The position numbers and the translations under genes are program-made. The notes beneath the pieces were generated by a model. That model saw nothing but the letters and a program-made list of their open reading frames with translations, ran no database searches and had not been told where the DNA came from. Positions 1 through 7,154 of a stretch of DNA of 12,717 bases are shown here, one piece after another. The stretch is from Accumulibacter sp031732815 (GTDB taxonomy: Bacteria; Pseudomonadota; Gammaproteobacteria; Burkholderiales; Rhodocyclaceae): the NCBI RefSeq assembly GCF_031732815.1, contig NZ_JAVMKF010000307.1, positions 1-12,717 of the forward strand. Direction: 5' to 3'. Position 1 is the stretch's first letter, and each line of letters begins with the position of its first letter.

Positions 1-112
1 GGACGAGTTCGGAGAGCAGATGGCTGCCCGCCCACAGGTCGCGACTGCGCCGCGCGGCGGCGATGAAGCCCTGCACCGGGCCGATGGCGATTTCGAGGAG
101 CCAGGTGCTCAT
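1..112 (-). CDS. cmr2: Cmr2/Cas10, type III-B effector large subunit (N-terminal fragment)
   Basis: Only the first 37 residues are in the window; the gene runs off the left edge. The visible N-terminus carries GPVQGFI followed by RDLWAGSHLLSEL, the opening signature of Cmr2-type Cas10 proteins. Cmr2 is the large subunit of the Cmr RNA-guided complex, and in the family its Palm domains make cyclic oligoadenylate and/or support DNA cleavage; none of those domains is visible here. The ATG overlaps the cmr1 stop by one base (TAATG), and a GGAG about seven bases upstream can serve as ribosome binding site, so translational coupling to cmr1 is likely. Whether the HD and GGDD motifs are intact cannot be seen. 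Confidence 0.9.
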   Translation of the reverse strand, partial: MSTWLLEIAIGPVQGFIAAARRSRDLWAGSHLLSELV

Positions 113-1389
113 TATTTGTCTCCACGCTGAAAGTAGCGGAGGAAGGTCGACAGGATGTCGGCCTTGGCGTCGGCAAACTCGCGCAGTTCCGCTGGCGTGA
201 CCGCCCGCCGCTGGTCGGCGTCGGCCGGCCACCAGGCGCCGACGGCGAGTTCGACCGTCCGCTGGCTGCCTTTCAGCTTCAGCCCCTGCGCGCGCAGTCG
301 ACGGTGCGTCGGCAGGAGCAGCACGATCGGCTGATAGCAGGTTTTCAGCCCGCGCACCTGGCGGCGGGCGGCGAAGATCAGCGGGCTGGCGAAGCGGTCG
401 CGTCGCTGTTCCGCGTCGTCGGCGACTTCGAGCGCGCATGGCGCGGGATCGCCTTGCTTTTCGTCCGGCTTGAACTGGAAAACGATCGGCAGGCCGAACA
501 AGGCGCGTGGGAAAAGAAGCGGTGGCGGATGGGCGCGATCGAGCACGTTCCGGTTCTTGTCGCGCGCGCGGCGCATGAGATGGCGCACGGCATTCGCTTC
601 CGGCCAGAAGCTGCCGCCGGGGCGACTGCCGCTGCCGAGGCCGCGCGCGAGTCCGGCGTCCTGGCGGAAATCGATCAGTTTCTGCACGCCGGCCTGGACG
701 GCGCTTTGGTAGTCGTCGAAGAAGCAGTCGCGCATCCCGCCGACCGTGCCGCCGGCAGCTTCCCAGTCGTCTTTCGTGGCCTGCAGCACGTCTCCCTGCG
801 CGTCGCTCACTTCGACCGCCCCCAGACCACGCCGGGTACGCGCGCCGAGGCCGCCGAAGCTGGCCCACATGCGCAGCGCCTGCAGGATGCTTTCGCCGCC
901 GGCGTCGATACGCAGGGCGAGGACGAATTCGACCGGCCCCCGCCGGCTGAGCCATTCGACCTCTGTTCCCGCTTCGCTGAGGATCATCCGGCCCAGCGCC
1001 GTGCCGTCTTTCGGCGACAGGCGCAGGTCTTGCGGCATCTTCTCGACGCGCACGACGACCTTGCTCGCCGCCAGCGTCTTCTCATCGCCGAGGCCGCCCC
1101 AGATCTCCCGCTCGGCGGCGAAGAGCAGAGCGCTGTCGGGTTTTCCTTCACGGCAGTACTCGGTGCGCCGACGATTGAGCAGCCGCCACCAGGCGCGCAG
1201 TTGGCCGCGGATGGCCGTGGCGCGGATCGGCATCAGGCGATCGACCACCCCCGGCTCGACGCCGCCGCCGTACATCGGGGTGAGCAAGCGGCAGGTGTAA
1301 CGCTGCCAGACGGCTGCGCTGTCGTCCATGGCGCGCTGCACGTCTTGCATCAGCGCGGCGGTGTCGAGTTGCGGTGCTGCTTTGGCCAT
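112..1389 (-). CDS. cmr1: Type III-B CRISPR RAMP protein Cmr1 (Cas7-like)
   Basis: A 425-residue RAMP protein. Near residues 31-69 it has the Cmr1 signature: a LLTPMYGGG segment, then MPIRATAIRGQLRAWWRLL, i.e. the 'TP..gGg ... iR..sIRG.LR.WwR' pattern. A second glycine-rich RAMP loop (FGGLGARTRRGLGA) lies near the middle. In the family, Cmr1 caps the Cmr complex near the 3' end of the crRNA and contacts target RNA. The ATG at 1389 is preferred because GGGAGGG precedes it at ideal spacing. A TTG at 1422 would extend the frame by 11 codons and overlap the cas6 stop, but has no better ribosome binding site. The gene lies 29 bases after cas6 and ends in a one-base overlap with cmr2, so the three form one minus-strand operon. 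The length is compatible with the family, and no internal break is visible. Confidence 0.9.
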   Translation of the reverse strand: MAKAAPQLDTAALMQDVQRAMDDSAAVWQRYTCRLLTPMYGGGVEPGVVDRLMPIRATAIRGQLRAWWRLLNRRRTEYCREGKPDSALLFAAEREIWGGLGDEKTLAASKVVVRVEKMPQDLRLSPKDGTALGRMILSEAGTEVEWLSRRGPVEFVLALRIDAGGESILQALRMWASFGGLGARTRRGLGAVEVSDAQGDVLQATKDDWEAAGGTVGGMRDCFFDDYQSAVQAGVQKLIDFRQDAGLARGLGSGSRPGGSFWPEANAVRHLMRRARDKNRNVLDRAHPPPLLFPRALFGLPIVFQFKPDEKQGDPAPCALEVADDAEQRRDRFASPLIFAARRQVRGLKTCYQPIVLLLPTHRRLRAQGLKLKGSQRTVELAVGAWWPADADQRRAVTPAELREFADAKADILSTFLRYFQRGDK

Positions 1390-1418
1390 CGATTCCCTCC
1401 CCTGCGGCCGTGTTCTGG

Positions 1419-2318
1419 TCAAGTGCCGGCAGCGCCGGCCGGCCCGCCGGCGGCGTCGCTTCCGACAATCCGGTAAGCGCCGAAGCCGAAAGCGCTCTTG
1501 CCGCCGATCTGCACGTGCTGCCCGGCGAGCAGCCAGGGCAGCGTCGAGTCGAGTTCGCCGGCAAAACGCAACCGGCCGAGCAGTCCGCCGAAATGCATCT
1601 GGCTATGGGTGCGCGCCGAGCGGCGGGCGATTTCGCTCCAGCGCAGCGCGGCGTCGGTCAGTCGCACGTCCTGCGCGGCGGCCAGGAGTTGCGCCCGCTC
1701 GTCGGCGGTAAACGGCGCCCGGCCGCCGGTGACGTGCGCCAGTTGTTCGAGGCGACCGATCAGGCGGTGCAGGAGCTGCGCGTAACTGGGCGCCTGGCGG
1801 ACGAGTTCGCCGCCTTCCTTGATGCGCAAGGGGGTGAGCAGCGTGAGCTCGATCGCCGCTGGGGCGGGGCGCGCCGGCAGCCAGTCGCGGAAGTCGGTCG
1901 TCGGCGGCGGTCGGGTGAAGCCGTCGGCGGCAGTGAAGTATTCGATGTCGCCGAGCGGCGTTCGCACGGCGGCGTGCGTCAGCCGGTAATGCCCGGCCGG
2001 GTCGATTCCGCTTTCGCCGAGTTGGGCGATGGCCTGCGTGCAGGCACAGACATGTTCGCCGGCGCGGCCGAAGAGCGAGAGTTCGAGGGTCAGCCGGCTG
2101 CCGCTCGGGTAGGTCTCGCCGGGCTCCGGGCGCAGGCTGTGCAGGCGGGTTTCCGCCTGGCCGCCGTAGAGCAGGCGAAAGGCTTCCGGAAAGCGGCGGG
2201 CGAGCGCCTGACCGAAGCCGCCATGCCAGACGCTGCCGGAGAAAGCGGGGAAGCGCAGGCCGTCGGAAACGAGCTGCAGGCGGAGGGAAACGAGCGTGAT
2301 CGAGGGCTCGGAGCGCAT
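1419..2318 (-). CDS. cas6: Cas6 pre-crRNA processing endoribonuclease (RAMP)
   Basis: A 299-residue protein of the Cas6 RAMP type that has the conserved region in its C-terminal half. LLTPLRIKEGGELVR lies at about residues 160-174, an aromatic/serine-rich stretch (RWSEIARRSARTHSQMHFGG) at about 226-245, and the terminal glycine-rich RAMP loop (IGGKSAFGFGAYRI) at 271-284. Cas6 cuts the repeat RNA to produce crRNAs that load into the downstream Cmr complex. No single catalytic histidine can be assigned from sequence alone, but H238 and H242 lie in the conserved segment. The ATG at 2318 is chosen because the recognisable domain begins almost at once (ITLVSLRLQLV). An in-frame ATG at 2366 would add 16 residues, and neither has a strong ribosome binding site. 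The frame stays open for roughly 850 bases further upstream, but that part is antisense to transposase and is not coding. It is the first gene of the cas operon. Confidence 0.87.
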   Translation of the reverse strand: MRSEPSITLVSLRLQLVSDGLRFPAFSGSVWHGGFGQALARRFPEAFRLLYGGQAETRLHSLRPEPGETYPSGSRLTLELSLFGRAGEHVCACTQAIAQLGESGIDPAGHYRLTHAAVRTPLGDIEYFTAADGFTRPPPTTDFRDWLPARPAPAAIELTLLTPLRIKEGGELVRQAPSYAQLLHRLIGRLEQLAHVTGGRAPFTADERAQLLAAAQDVRLTDAALRWSEIARRSARTHSQMHFGGLLGRLRFAGELDSTLPWLLAGQHVQIGGKSAFGFGAYRIVGSDAAGGPAGAAGT

Positions 2319-2573
2319 GTGAAGGGTCTGATATAAAGCTGCACGGTGGCGCGGGGAAAGTCGCATTATGTCCGCGAATGGCAGCAAACGCGAGTTCGCA
2401 AAACGGGATTTCGCTGCCGCGCGCGCGGTGCGCCGCCGCGCAGCGGTCTGGTCCGAAGCGCGGCAAAGTGCACCCTTGACGGCGGGCAACACGCACCGGC
2501 GCTCAATCGCCTGGGGCGAGTGGCAAGTTTTTGCGGCCCGCTCGCGAGCCCGCCCGGCGGCGAGGACATCCTC

Positions 2574-3887
2574 GCCCCGAACCCCCCCGAACCCGATTGG
2601 GCGGATGTTCGCCGCGAGCTGGGGCGCAAGGGCGTCACGCTCGACCTGCTGTGGCAGGAAAACAAGGCCGAGCATCCTTCGGGCTACCCCTACAGCAGCT
2701 TCTGCGCCCACTATCGGCGGTGGGTCGTCCGGCTCGCGGTCAGCCTGCGCCAGAGACACGCGCCGGGCGAGAAACTGTTCATCGACTACACCGGCCCGAC
2801 GGTGCCGATCAGCGACCCGATAACCGGCGAAGTTCGCCAAGCGGCGATCTTGCTCGCCATGCTGGGCGCTTCGAACGACACCTACTGCGATGCGACCTGG
2901 AGCCAGAGCCTGCCGGACTGGATTGGCAGCGATGTGCGCACCTTCGAGCACCTCCGGCGTTGTCCGGCTCTCCTGGTGCCGGACAACCTCAAGAGCGGGG
3001 TCACCGCCGCCCGCTTCCGTGATTCCGAACTCAACCCGACGTACCCCGACCTGGCCACCCATTACGGCACGGCCGTGTTGCCTGCCCGGCCGTATCGACC
3101 GCGGGACAAAGCCAAGGCCGAGGCGGCCGTCCGCCTGCTCGAACGCTGGGTCCTGGCCCGGCTGCGCCATCAACAGTTTTTCCGCCTGGATGAACTGAAC
3201 CGCCGCCTGGTCGACCTGATGGCGGCGCTCAATAGCCGTCCGTTCAGAAAGTTGCCCGGCTCTCGTCAGTCGGCCTTCGCGGAAATGGACCGGCCCGCTT
3301 TGCGGCCGTTACCGCTCACGCGTTACGAGTTTGCCGAATGAAAGTGGTCCACGTCGGCATCGAATCCCGTCGAGGTCGTTGGCCACTACTACGCGGTGCT
3401 CTACCGCTTTGCCCGGGAGAAGGTCGACAATCGGCTGACGGCGACGACCCTCGAACTGTTTCACCGCGGCGTGCGGATCGCCAGCCATGTCCGGAGCGAT
3501 GCTCGCGGTCGGCACACTACCGTCGATGCGCACATGACGCCGGGGCACCGGGCGGTCCTCGGCTGGGATGCGCCACGCCTGATCGAGTGGGCGACGCGAA
3601 TCGGGCCGCATAACGCTGCCCTCGTGCAGCGCGTTCTGCGGCAGCGCAGACATCCGCAACACGGTTACCGGGCGTGCCTGGGCATCCTGCGCTTCGCCAA
3701 GGCCTACGGGGACGATCGTCTGGAAGCGGCCTGCGAGCGGGCCATCACGATCAGCGCGACTTCCTGCAGCAGCCTGAAATCGATCCTGAAAAACGGTCTG
3801 GACAAGAAGTGCGTCGTCACTGCCCCGGCCCGGACCTGTTTGCCCGTCGAACACGCCCATCTGCGTGGCCCCGACTACTACCACTGA
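2574..3887 (+). pseudogene. istA: IS21-family transposase IstA, 5'-truncated and frameshifted
   Basis: The frame reads PDWADVRRELGRKGVTL, then LFIDYTG, GASNDTY, LPDWIG, VPDNLKSGV and PRDKAKAEAAV. These are the consecutive landmarks of the IstA integrase core, with likely catalytic acidic residues in FIDY, PDN and the KAEAAV region. The N-terminal quarter with the helix-turn-helix is missing. The frame stops at 3339-3341, where TGA sits in place of the expected Trp codon after YEFAE, consistent with loss of one base. The next residues (KVVHVGIE) are in the following frame. A second shift near 3362-3368 moves the coding to a third frame, which carries VEVVGHYY, LTATTLELFHRG, GYRACLGILRFAK, SILKNGLD and the canonical RGPDYYH end. 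Start codons falling inside this part are artefacts of the breaks. Non-functional. Confidence 0.85.
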
Positions 3888-3900
3888 AAGAGACTTGTCA

Positions 3901-3996
3901 TGCTGAACCCTCCGACCTTCGAGAAACTCCACCCACTTCGTCTCTCTTGCTTGGCGTGTGACTTGATGCGTATGGCCAAGCTGCAACCACCGTAGG
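3901..3996 (+). pseudogene. istB: IstB ATPase helper, N-terminal stub
   Basis: Thirteen bases after the istA stop, an ATG opens MLNPPTFEKLHPLRL, the standard beginning of IS21 IstB proteins, the AAA+ helpers of IS21 transposition. The frame runs into a TAG after 31 codons, while an intact IstB is about 250 residues with Walker motifs, none of which is found downstream. The last half (SCLACDLMRMAKLQPP) is only loosely IstB-like, so the junction with unrelated DNA may lie anywhere after about 3945. Non-functional. Confidence 0.68.
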
Positions 3997-4538
3997 GAAA
4001 AACGGCAGAAAAACCTTGCGATACGACTGAAAATCTACCCAATCCGGCACTTGCTTCCCGTATCGTGAGGCTTGGCGGGTCTTCCGCCGTCAAGTCCGGC
4101 AGGCTGCCAGATTCCGGCGCGCAAGACCGCGAGTCCAAGCTGCACGCGAGGGCATCTCTCATCTCAGGCAAACCGCGACGCCGGCGACTGCCTTAGGCCA
4201 GCCTTCCTGGCTACCGCAGCGGCTCGGCCCCCCGTCCACTTGTGTCGTCTCCTCTACTGGAACTTGCGATGCGGCGCGGTCAGCATGTCTCCCTTTAAGC
4301 TTTTAACCCCTTAACGGCGGGCTTGCATTTCAGCTAAGTACTAGCTACGCTAATGCCTATTCCCGCGACCGGTCATTCCGTCGGACGCCAGCCAGCGATC
4401 GCGTGCCTGGAGCATGTCGGTCGGTCCCTTTGACTTTCTACCCCTTCCAAGAATGCAGCGCGGCTACGAGTGGCTGGAGCTATCGCCATCGCGCCGTCCA
4501 ATTTCTTGTTGCCATAACCCAATTCTATGGAGGTGCGC
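3997..4538. other. Gene-poor interval between IS21 remnant and DUF2167 cassette
   Basis: Short open frames occur on both strands here, but none has a convincing ribosome binding site, family signature or coding look. A minus-strand frame at 3878-4171 antisense to the IS debris was considered and not accepted. Small features seen are a GACCGGTC palindrome (4367-4374) and a short inverted repeat AGCTA-N5-TAGCT (4332-4346). The promoter of the downstream cassette should lie in the last 100 bases or so, but I cannot point to a clear -35/-10 pair; TTGACT at 4431 has no good partner. Confidence 0.5.
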
Positions 4539-5372
4539 ATGCGCTACTTGATCTATCTCTTGCTGATGTGGCCGATTCTTGGTTGGAGTCAAGCTCCGGT
4601 GAGTCCCGAAGAAGACTTTAAGAAGCTTGCGTGGCAAATAGGTCCAACTGAAGGGCGTATTTCAAATAAAGCAACGATTGCGGTACCCTCAGGCTACGTT
4701 TTTCTCGATGAAAAGAATACGCGCCGCTTCCTTGAGTTAGCCGGAAACCCACCGAAAGACGGCTATTATCTCCTTGCCCCGGATTCACTCAAGTGGTTTT
4801 CCGTCTTCTCCTTCAACCCAACCGGCTATATCAAGGATGACGAAAAGATTGATCCCGACGAGCTCTTGAAAACGCTAAAAAAGTCGGATGGCGCGGGCAA
4901 CGAAGAGCGAAAGCGCCTGGGCATGCCTTTGCTATATACCGATGGCTGGCAAGTTGCACCGCACTATGACGCGCAGACAAAGCGACTGGAATGGGGAATG
5001 CGCCTGAGACAACAAGACGGGAAGATGCTTGTGAATTACACGAGTCGACTACTTGGCCGCTCCGGCGTAATGAGCGCAGTCCTGGTATCAGATGTCGCAT
5101 CTTTACCCGAAGACACCGAGCAGTTCAGGGCGGCACTTGAGGATTTTCGCTATGTCCCGGGCGAGCGTTACTCAGAGTTCAAGCAAGGCGATAAGGTTGC
5201 TGAGTATGGCCTCGCCGCGCTGATTCTTGGCGGCACCGCTGCGGTAGCGACAAAGAAGGGCTTTTGGGCGGTTATCGCAGGCTTTCTCGCCGCATTCTGG
5301 AAGGTACTTGCTGGATTAGCCGTTGCTGCAGTAGTCGGAATAGGGTCACTGTTCAGACGCAAGAGGGAGTAA
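4539..5372 (+). CDS. DUF2167 family exported, C-terminally membrane-anchored protein
   Basis: A 277-residue protein. Residues 1-19 form a signal peptide (hydrophobic LIYLLLMWPILGW, SQA before the likely cut). The body matches the DUF2167 pattern: IGPTEGRI, a vP.GY.FLD segment near 49-57, GN at 69-70, GYIKDDEKIDPDELL at about 96-110, N..R..G.P near 121-129, GW..APHYD near 136-144, and LVNYTSRLLGRSGV near 164-177. GDKVAEYGLAALILGGTAAV then leads into a C-terminal transmembrane helix (about 245-265) ending in RRKRE. This topology puts the domain outside the cytoplasm with a short basic cytoplasmic tail. The family has no established function that I know of. The ATG at 4539 is chosen because GGAGGT precedes it; the ATG at 4527 contains that site and lacks its own. 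It is the first gene of a four-gene operon, and its stop overlaps the next start by one base (TAATG). The local GC is clearly lower than in the cas genes. Confidence 0.85.
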   Translation: MRYLIYLLLMWPILGWSQAPVSPEEDFKKLAWQIGPTEGRISNKATIAVPSGYVFLDEKNTRRFLELAGNPPKDGYYLLAPDSLKWFSVFSFNPTGYIKDDEKIDPDELLKTLKKSDGAGNEERKRLGMPLLYTDGWQVAPHYDAQTKRLEWGMRLRQQDGKMLVNYTSRLLGRSGVMSAVLVSDVASLPEDTEQFRAALEDFRYVPGERYSEFKQGDKVAEYGLAALILGGTAAVATKKGFWAVIAGFLAAFWKVLAGLAVAAVVGIGSLFRRKRE

Positions 5373-6103
5373 TGAGCTTCAGTCCTGAGTTTCTCCTGAT
5401 GATCGCCATCACAGGCATGTACCTCTATGACTCGGCCCAACTCCTGTGCTGCAACGAAGCCTTACTCCTTCCTGGTCGAAGGAGCAAGTGGATAGTGGTT
5501 TTCGGCTCTGAGAACACCACCATATTGGGTAAAGAAATCTACATTCCAAACCCGCTTCAGATCCATCGCCCACTATTTCGGCTATCGTGGGAGTTTGAGA
5601 TCAGCCGTGAAGTTTTTGAACCCTGGGAGCCACCTCGTCAAATGTTCTACCCCCTGGCGCCATTCGTTTGGAGCATGGCAATTGCGTTATTCCTGCTCTT
5701 CCCCCTGGGCTTTTTTACGCGCCTTGGTGAGTCAATTCTGCTACCGGCCCTGCTGCTGCTTTACGGCAGCATCTTGGTAGCGATGACGTGGGTCTGGTTC
5801 CATCGAACTGATTTTTACCTTTCCAGAAGGGGCTTTGCCGCGCTAGCCTTCGAGTCACTGATTTGTCCGCCGTTCGCTCTGAATCTCATCCGGCACCTGG
5901 CGGCGGCTGTACCGGTGCGCGAAGATCTTGTCAGCGCTGCACGTCGCCTCCAAAGCTCAGCTAACTGGCTGAGAACTCGTACTGAATTAATCGAGCGATT
6001 AAGAAATGAGATTCAATGCGAGGATACTGATTCCGAGCGCTACGGCCTCTTGCACCGGCGATGGCAATTATTGATCGACGAGGAGGTTTCATGTCAACCC
6101 TAG
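5372..6103 (+). CDS. Multi-pass membrane protein of unknown function
   Basis: A 243-residue protein that I do not recognise. The N-terminal hydrophobic stretch (about 7-25) may be a membrane segment. It is followed by a soluble part of about 65 residues containing CCNEA and a proline/tryptophan-rich FEPWEPPRQ. Two clear transmembrane helices follow, at about 93-114 and 121-143, with a further hydrophobic region at about 153-179. The C-terminal 60 residues are charged and probably helical (RTRTELIERLRNEIQ). The ATG at 5372 overlaps the DUF2167 stop as TAATG and has a purine-rich AGAGGGAG upstream. A longer in-frame start near 5264 would run through the preceding gene and is rejected. The end overlaps the following J-domain gene by 13 bases. 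The context argues for an accessory or scaffold subunit acting in the membrane with its neighbours; that is inference. Confidence 0.8.
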   Translation: MSFSPEFLLMIAITGMYLYDSAQLLCCNEALLLPGRRSKWIVVFGSENTTILGKEIYIPNPLQIHRPLFRLSWEFEISREVFEPWEPPRQMFYPLAPFVWSMAIALFLLFPLGFFTRLGESILLPALLLLYGSILVAMTWVWFHRTDFYLSRRGFAALAFESLICPPFALNLIRHLAAAVPVREDLVSAARRLQSSANWLRTRTELIERLRNEIQCEDTDSERYGLLHRRWQLLIDEEVSCQP

Positions 6104-6453
6104 AAATTGTCGTTGTTCTTTCCGGTCTTTTCTTGGGTTACTGGATTGTTTCGAGGTTCTTGCTCGGAGGAACCTCAGCCAGAGCCTCCGCCGCTGCCTC
6201 GGCGCAGAATCGCGCTCGGGAGACGGCAAGAAATGAGAAAACGACTTCTGCCTCCTGGGACAAAATTCTAGGTGTTTCTCCGGATGCCTCAATTGACGAG
6301 ATTCGGCGCGCTTACAAATTGCTGATAAGCCAATACCACCCAGACAAGGTTGCATCACTCGGCGATGAACTAAAGGATTTAGCGGAACATAAGTCAAAGG
6401 AGATTACTCAGGCTTACCGCGAGGCGCTGCGCATGCGTGGAGAAGAGGTTTGA
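6091..6453 (+). CDS. Small membrane-anchored J-domain protein
   Basis: A 120-residue protein. An N-terminal transmembrane helix (about 4-22) is followed by an Ala/Arg-rich linker. A J-domain fills about residues 55-114: SWDKILGVSPDASIDEIRRAYKLL, the diagnostic HPD at 83-85 (QYHPDKV), then a helix ending EITQAYREAL. J-domains stimulate DnaK-type Hsp70 ATPase through HPD, so this protein should recruit cytosolic Hsp70 to the membrane. It has no Gly/Phe region, zinc finger or substrate-binding domain, so substrate choice must come from the linker or partners. The ATG at 6091 is preceded by AGGAGG at good spacing; an ATG at 6061 lacks this and would overlap more. It overlaps the previous gene by 13 bases and the next by 4. 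Confidence 0.88.
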   Translation: MSTLEIVVVLSGLFLGYWIVSRFLLGGTSARASAAASAQNRARETARNEKTTSASWDKILGVSPDASIDEIRRAYKLLISQYHPDKVASLGDELKDLAEHKSKEITQAYREALRMRGEEV

Positions 6454-7154
6454 AAGCTGTCGTCGCGCTCCTCCTTGCCGGGAAACTCGGAAAATTCCTG
6501 GCAACGGGCGGCACGATGCTGCTCTCGATATTCACGTATGCGTTTGTTTACGGATGGCGGTACGCTGTGGGATTTGTGGGTTTGTTGTTTATCCATGAGA
6601 TGGGGCATTTCCTCGCAGCGCGACAACGAGGTCTTGATGTCGGTGCACCTACGTTTATCCCATTCATTGGCGCGTGGATTCAATTGAAAGAGCAGCCGCT
6701 TGACGCCGAGACGGAAGCGTTCGTGGGAATCGCCGGCCCCATTCTCGGCAGCGCCGCTGCATTTGTCTGTTACCTGGTAGCGTGCAACAACGGAAGCAGT
6801 CTATTACTAGCCTTGTCCTACGCGGGATTTGTGCTTAATCTCTTTAACCTCATTCCGATCACACCTCTGGACGGTGGCCGTATCGTCTCCGTTGTTTCGC
6901 CTAGAATTTGGCTTTTCGGAATTCCCATGTTGCTTGGAGTATTCATCTGGAACCAGAGCCCATTATTGCTCTTGATTTCGGTCATTGCCATACCGCAAGC
7001 ATGGCAGGTTCTCAAGAACCGTGATCTAACAGAGTCAGCATACTATCAAGCGGACCACAAGGTTCGCTTCCAGTATGCTTTCCAGTACTTGATGCTTGCC
7101 ACCCTGCTTTCCATCATGGCTTTCGAGGTTCATGAAGCGTTGCGGTTGAAGTAA
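6450..7154 (+). CDS. Site-2-type intramembrane zinc metalloprotease (peptidase M50)
   Basis: A 234-residue multi-pass protein. HEMGH at 49-53 within a hydrophobic helix is the HExxH zinc-binding motif. FNLIPITPLDGGR at 132-144 supplies the third ligand, the NPDG-type Asp (D141). About five or six membrane helices are visible and no PDZ domain, so it is of the minimal class rather than the RseP type. Members cut substrates inside or at the membrane, usually in regulated proteolysis or membrane quality control. The start is taken as the TTG at 6450, overlapping the J-domain stop (TTGA). The reading from there gives the hydrophobic lead KAVVALLLAGKLGKFLATGGT that I associate with this subfamily. 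The first ATG (6516) would remove 22 residues. A GAAGAGG lies immediately upstream, close for a ribosome binding site, so coupling with the J-domain gene is likely. Last gene of the cassette; no clear terminator follows. Confidence 0.87.
   Translation: MKAVVALLLAGKLGKFLATGGTMLLSIFTYAFVYGWRYAVGFVGLLFIHEMGHFLAARQRGLDVGAPTFIPFIGAWIQLKEQPLDAETEAFVGIAGPILGSAAAFVCYLVACNNGSSLLLALSYAGFVLNLFNLIPITPLDGGRIVSVVSPRIWLFGIPMLLGVFIWNQSPLLLLISVIAIPQAWQVLKNRDLTESAYYQADHKVRFQYAFQYLMLATLLSIMAFEVHEALRLK

Larger units (their letters stand above)
2574..3996 (+). mobile_element. Degraded IS21-family insertion sequence
   Basis: This is a remnant of a two-gene IS21-type element with istA then istB in the usual order and spacing. 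The left end is missing: recognisable transposase similarity starts about one quarter into istA, and the DNA-binding N-terminus has no counterpart upstream. The right part is missing after the first codons of istB. I could not identify terminal inverted repeats or a target duplication. The element is inactive by any reading. It lies between cas6 and the DUF2167 cassette, oriented opposite to the cas genes. Confidence 0.8.

Noticed and set aside
304..1476. Long plus-strand open frame over cmr1
   Set aside because: Antisense shadow of a GC-rich gene; no domain, and the minus-strand reading has clear Cmr1 motifs.
1374..2336. Plus-strand open frame over cas6
   Set aside because: Shadow frame; Ala/Arg/Glu-rich without any family signature, opposite to recognisable Cas6.
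2319..3173. Long 5' extension of the cas6 frame
   Set aside because: It is antisense to istA and carries no protein pattern; the Cas6 domain starts right after the ATG at 2318.
3878..4171. Minus-strand 97-codon frame near the IS21 end
   Set aside because: Covers IS debris and non-coding DNA, no ribosome binding site or recognisable domain.
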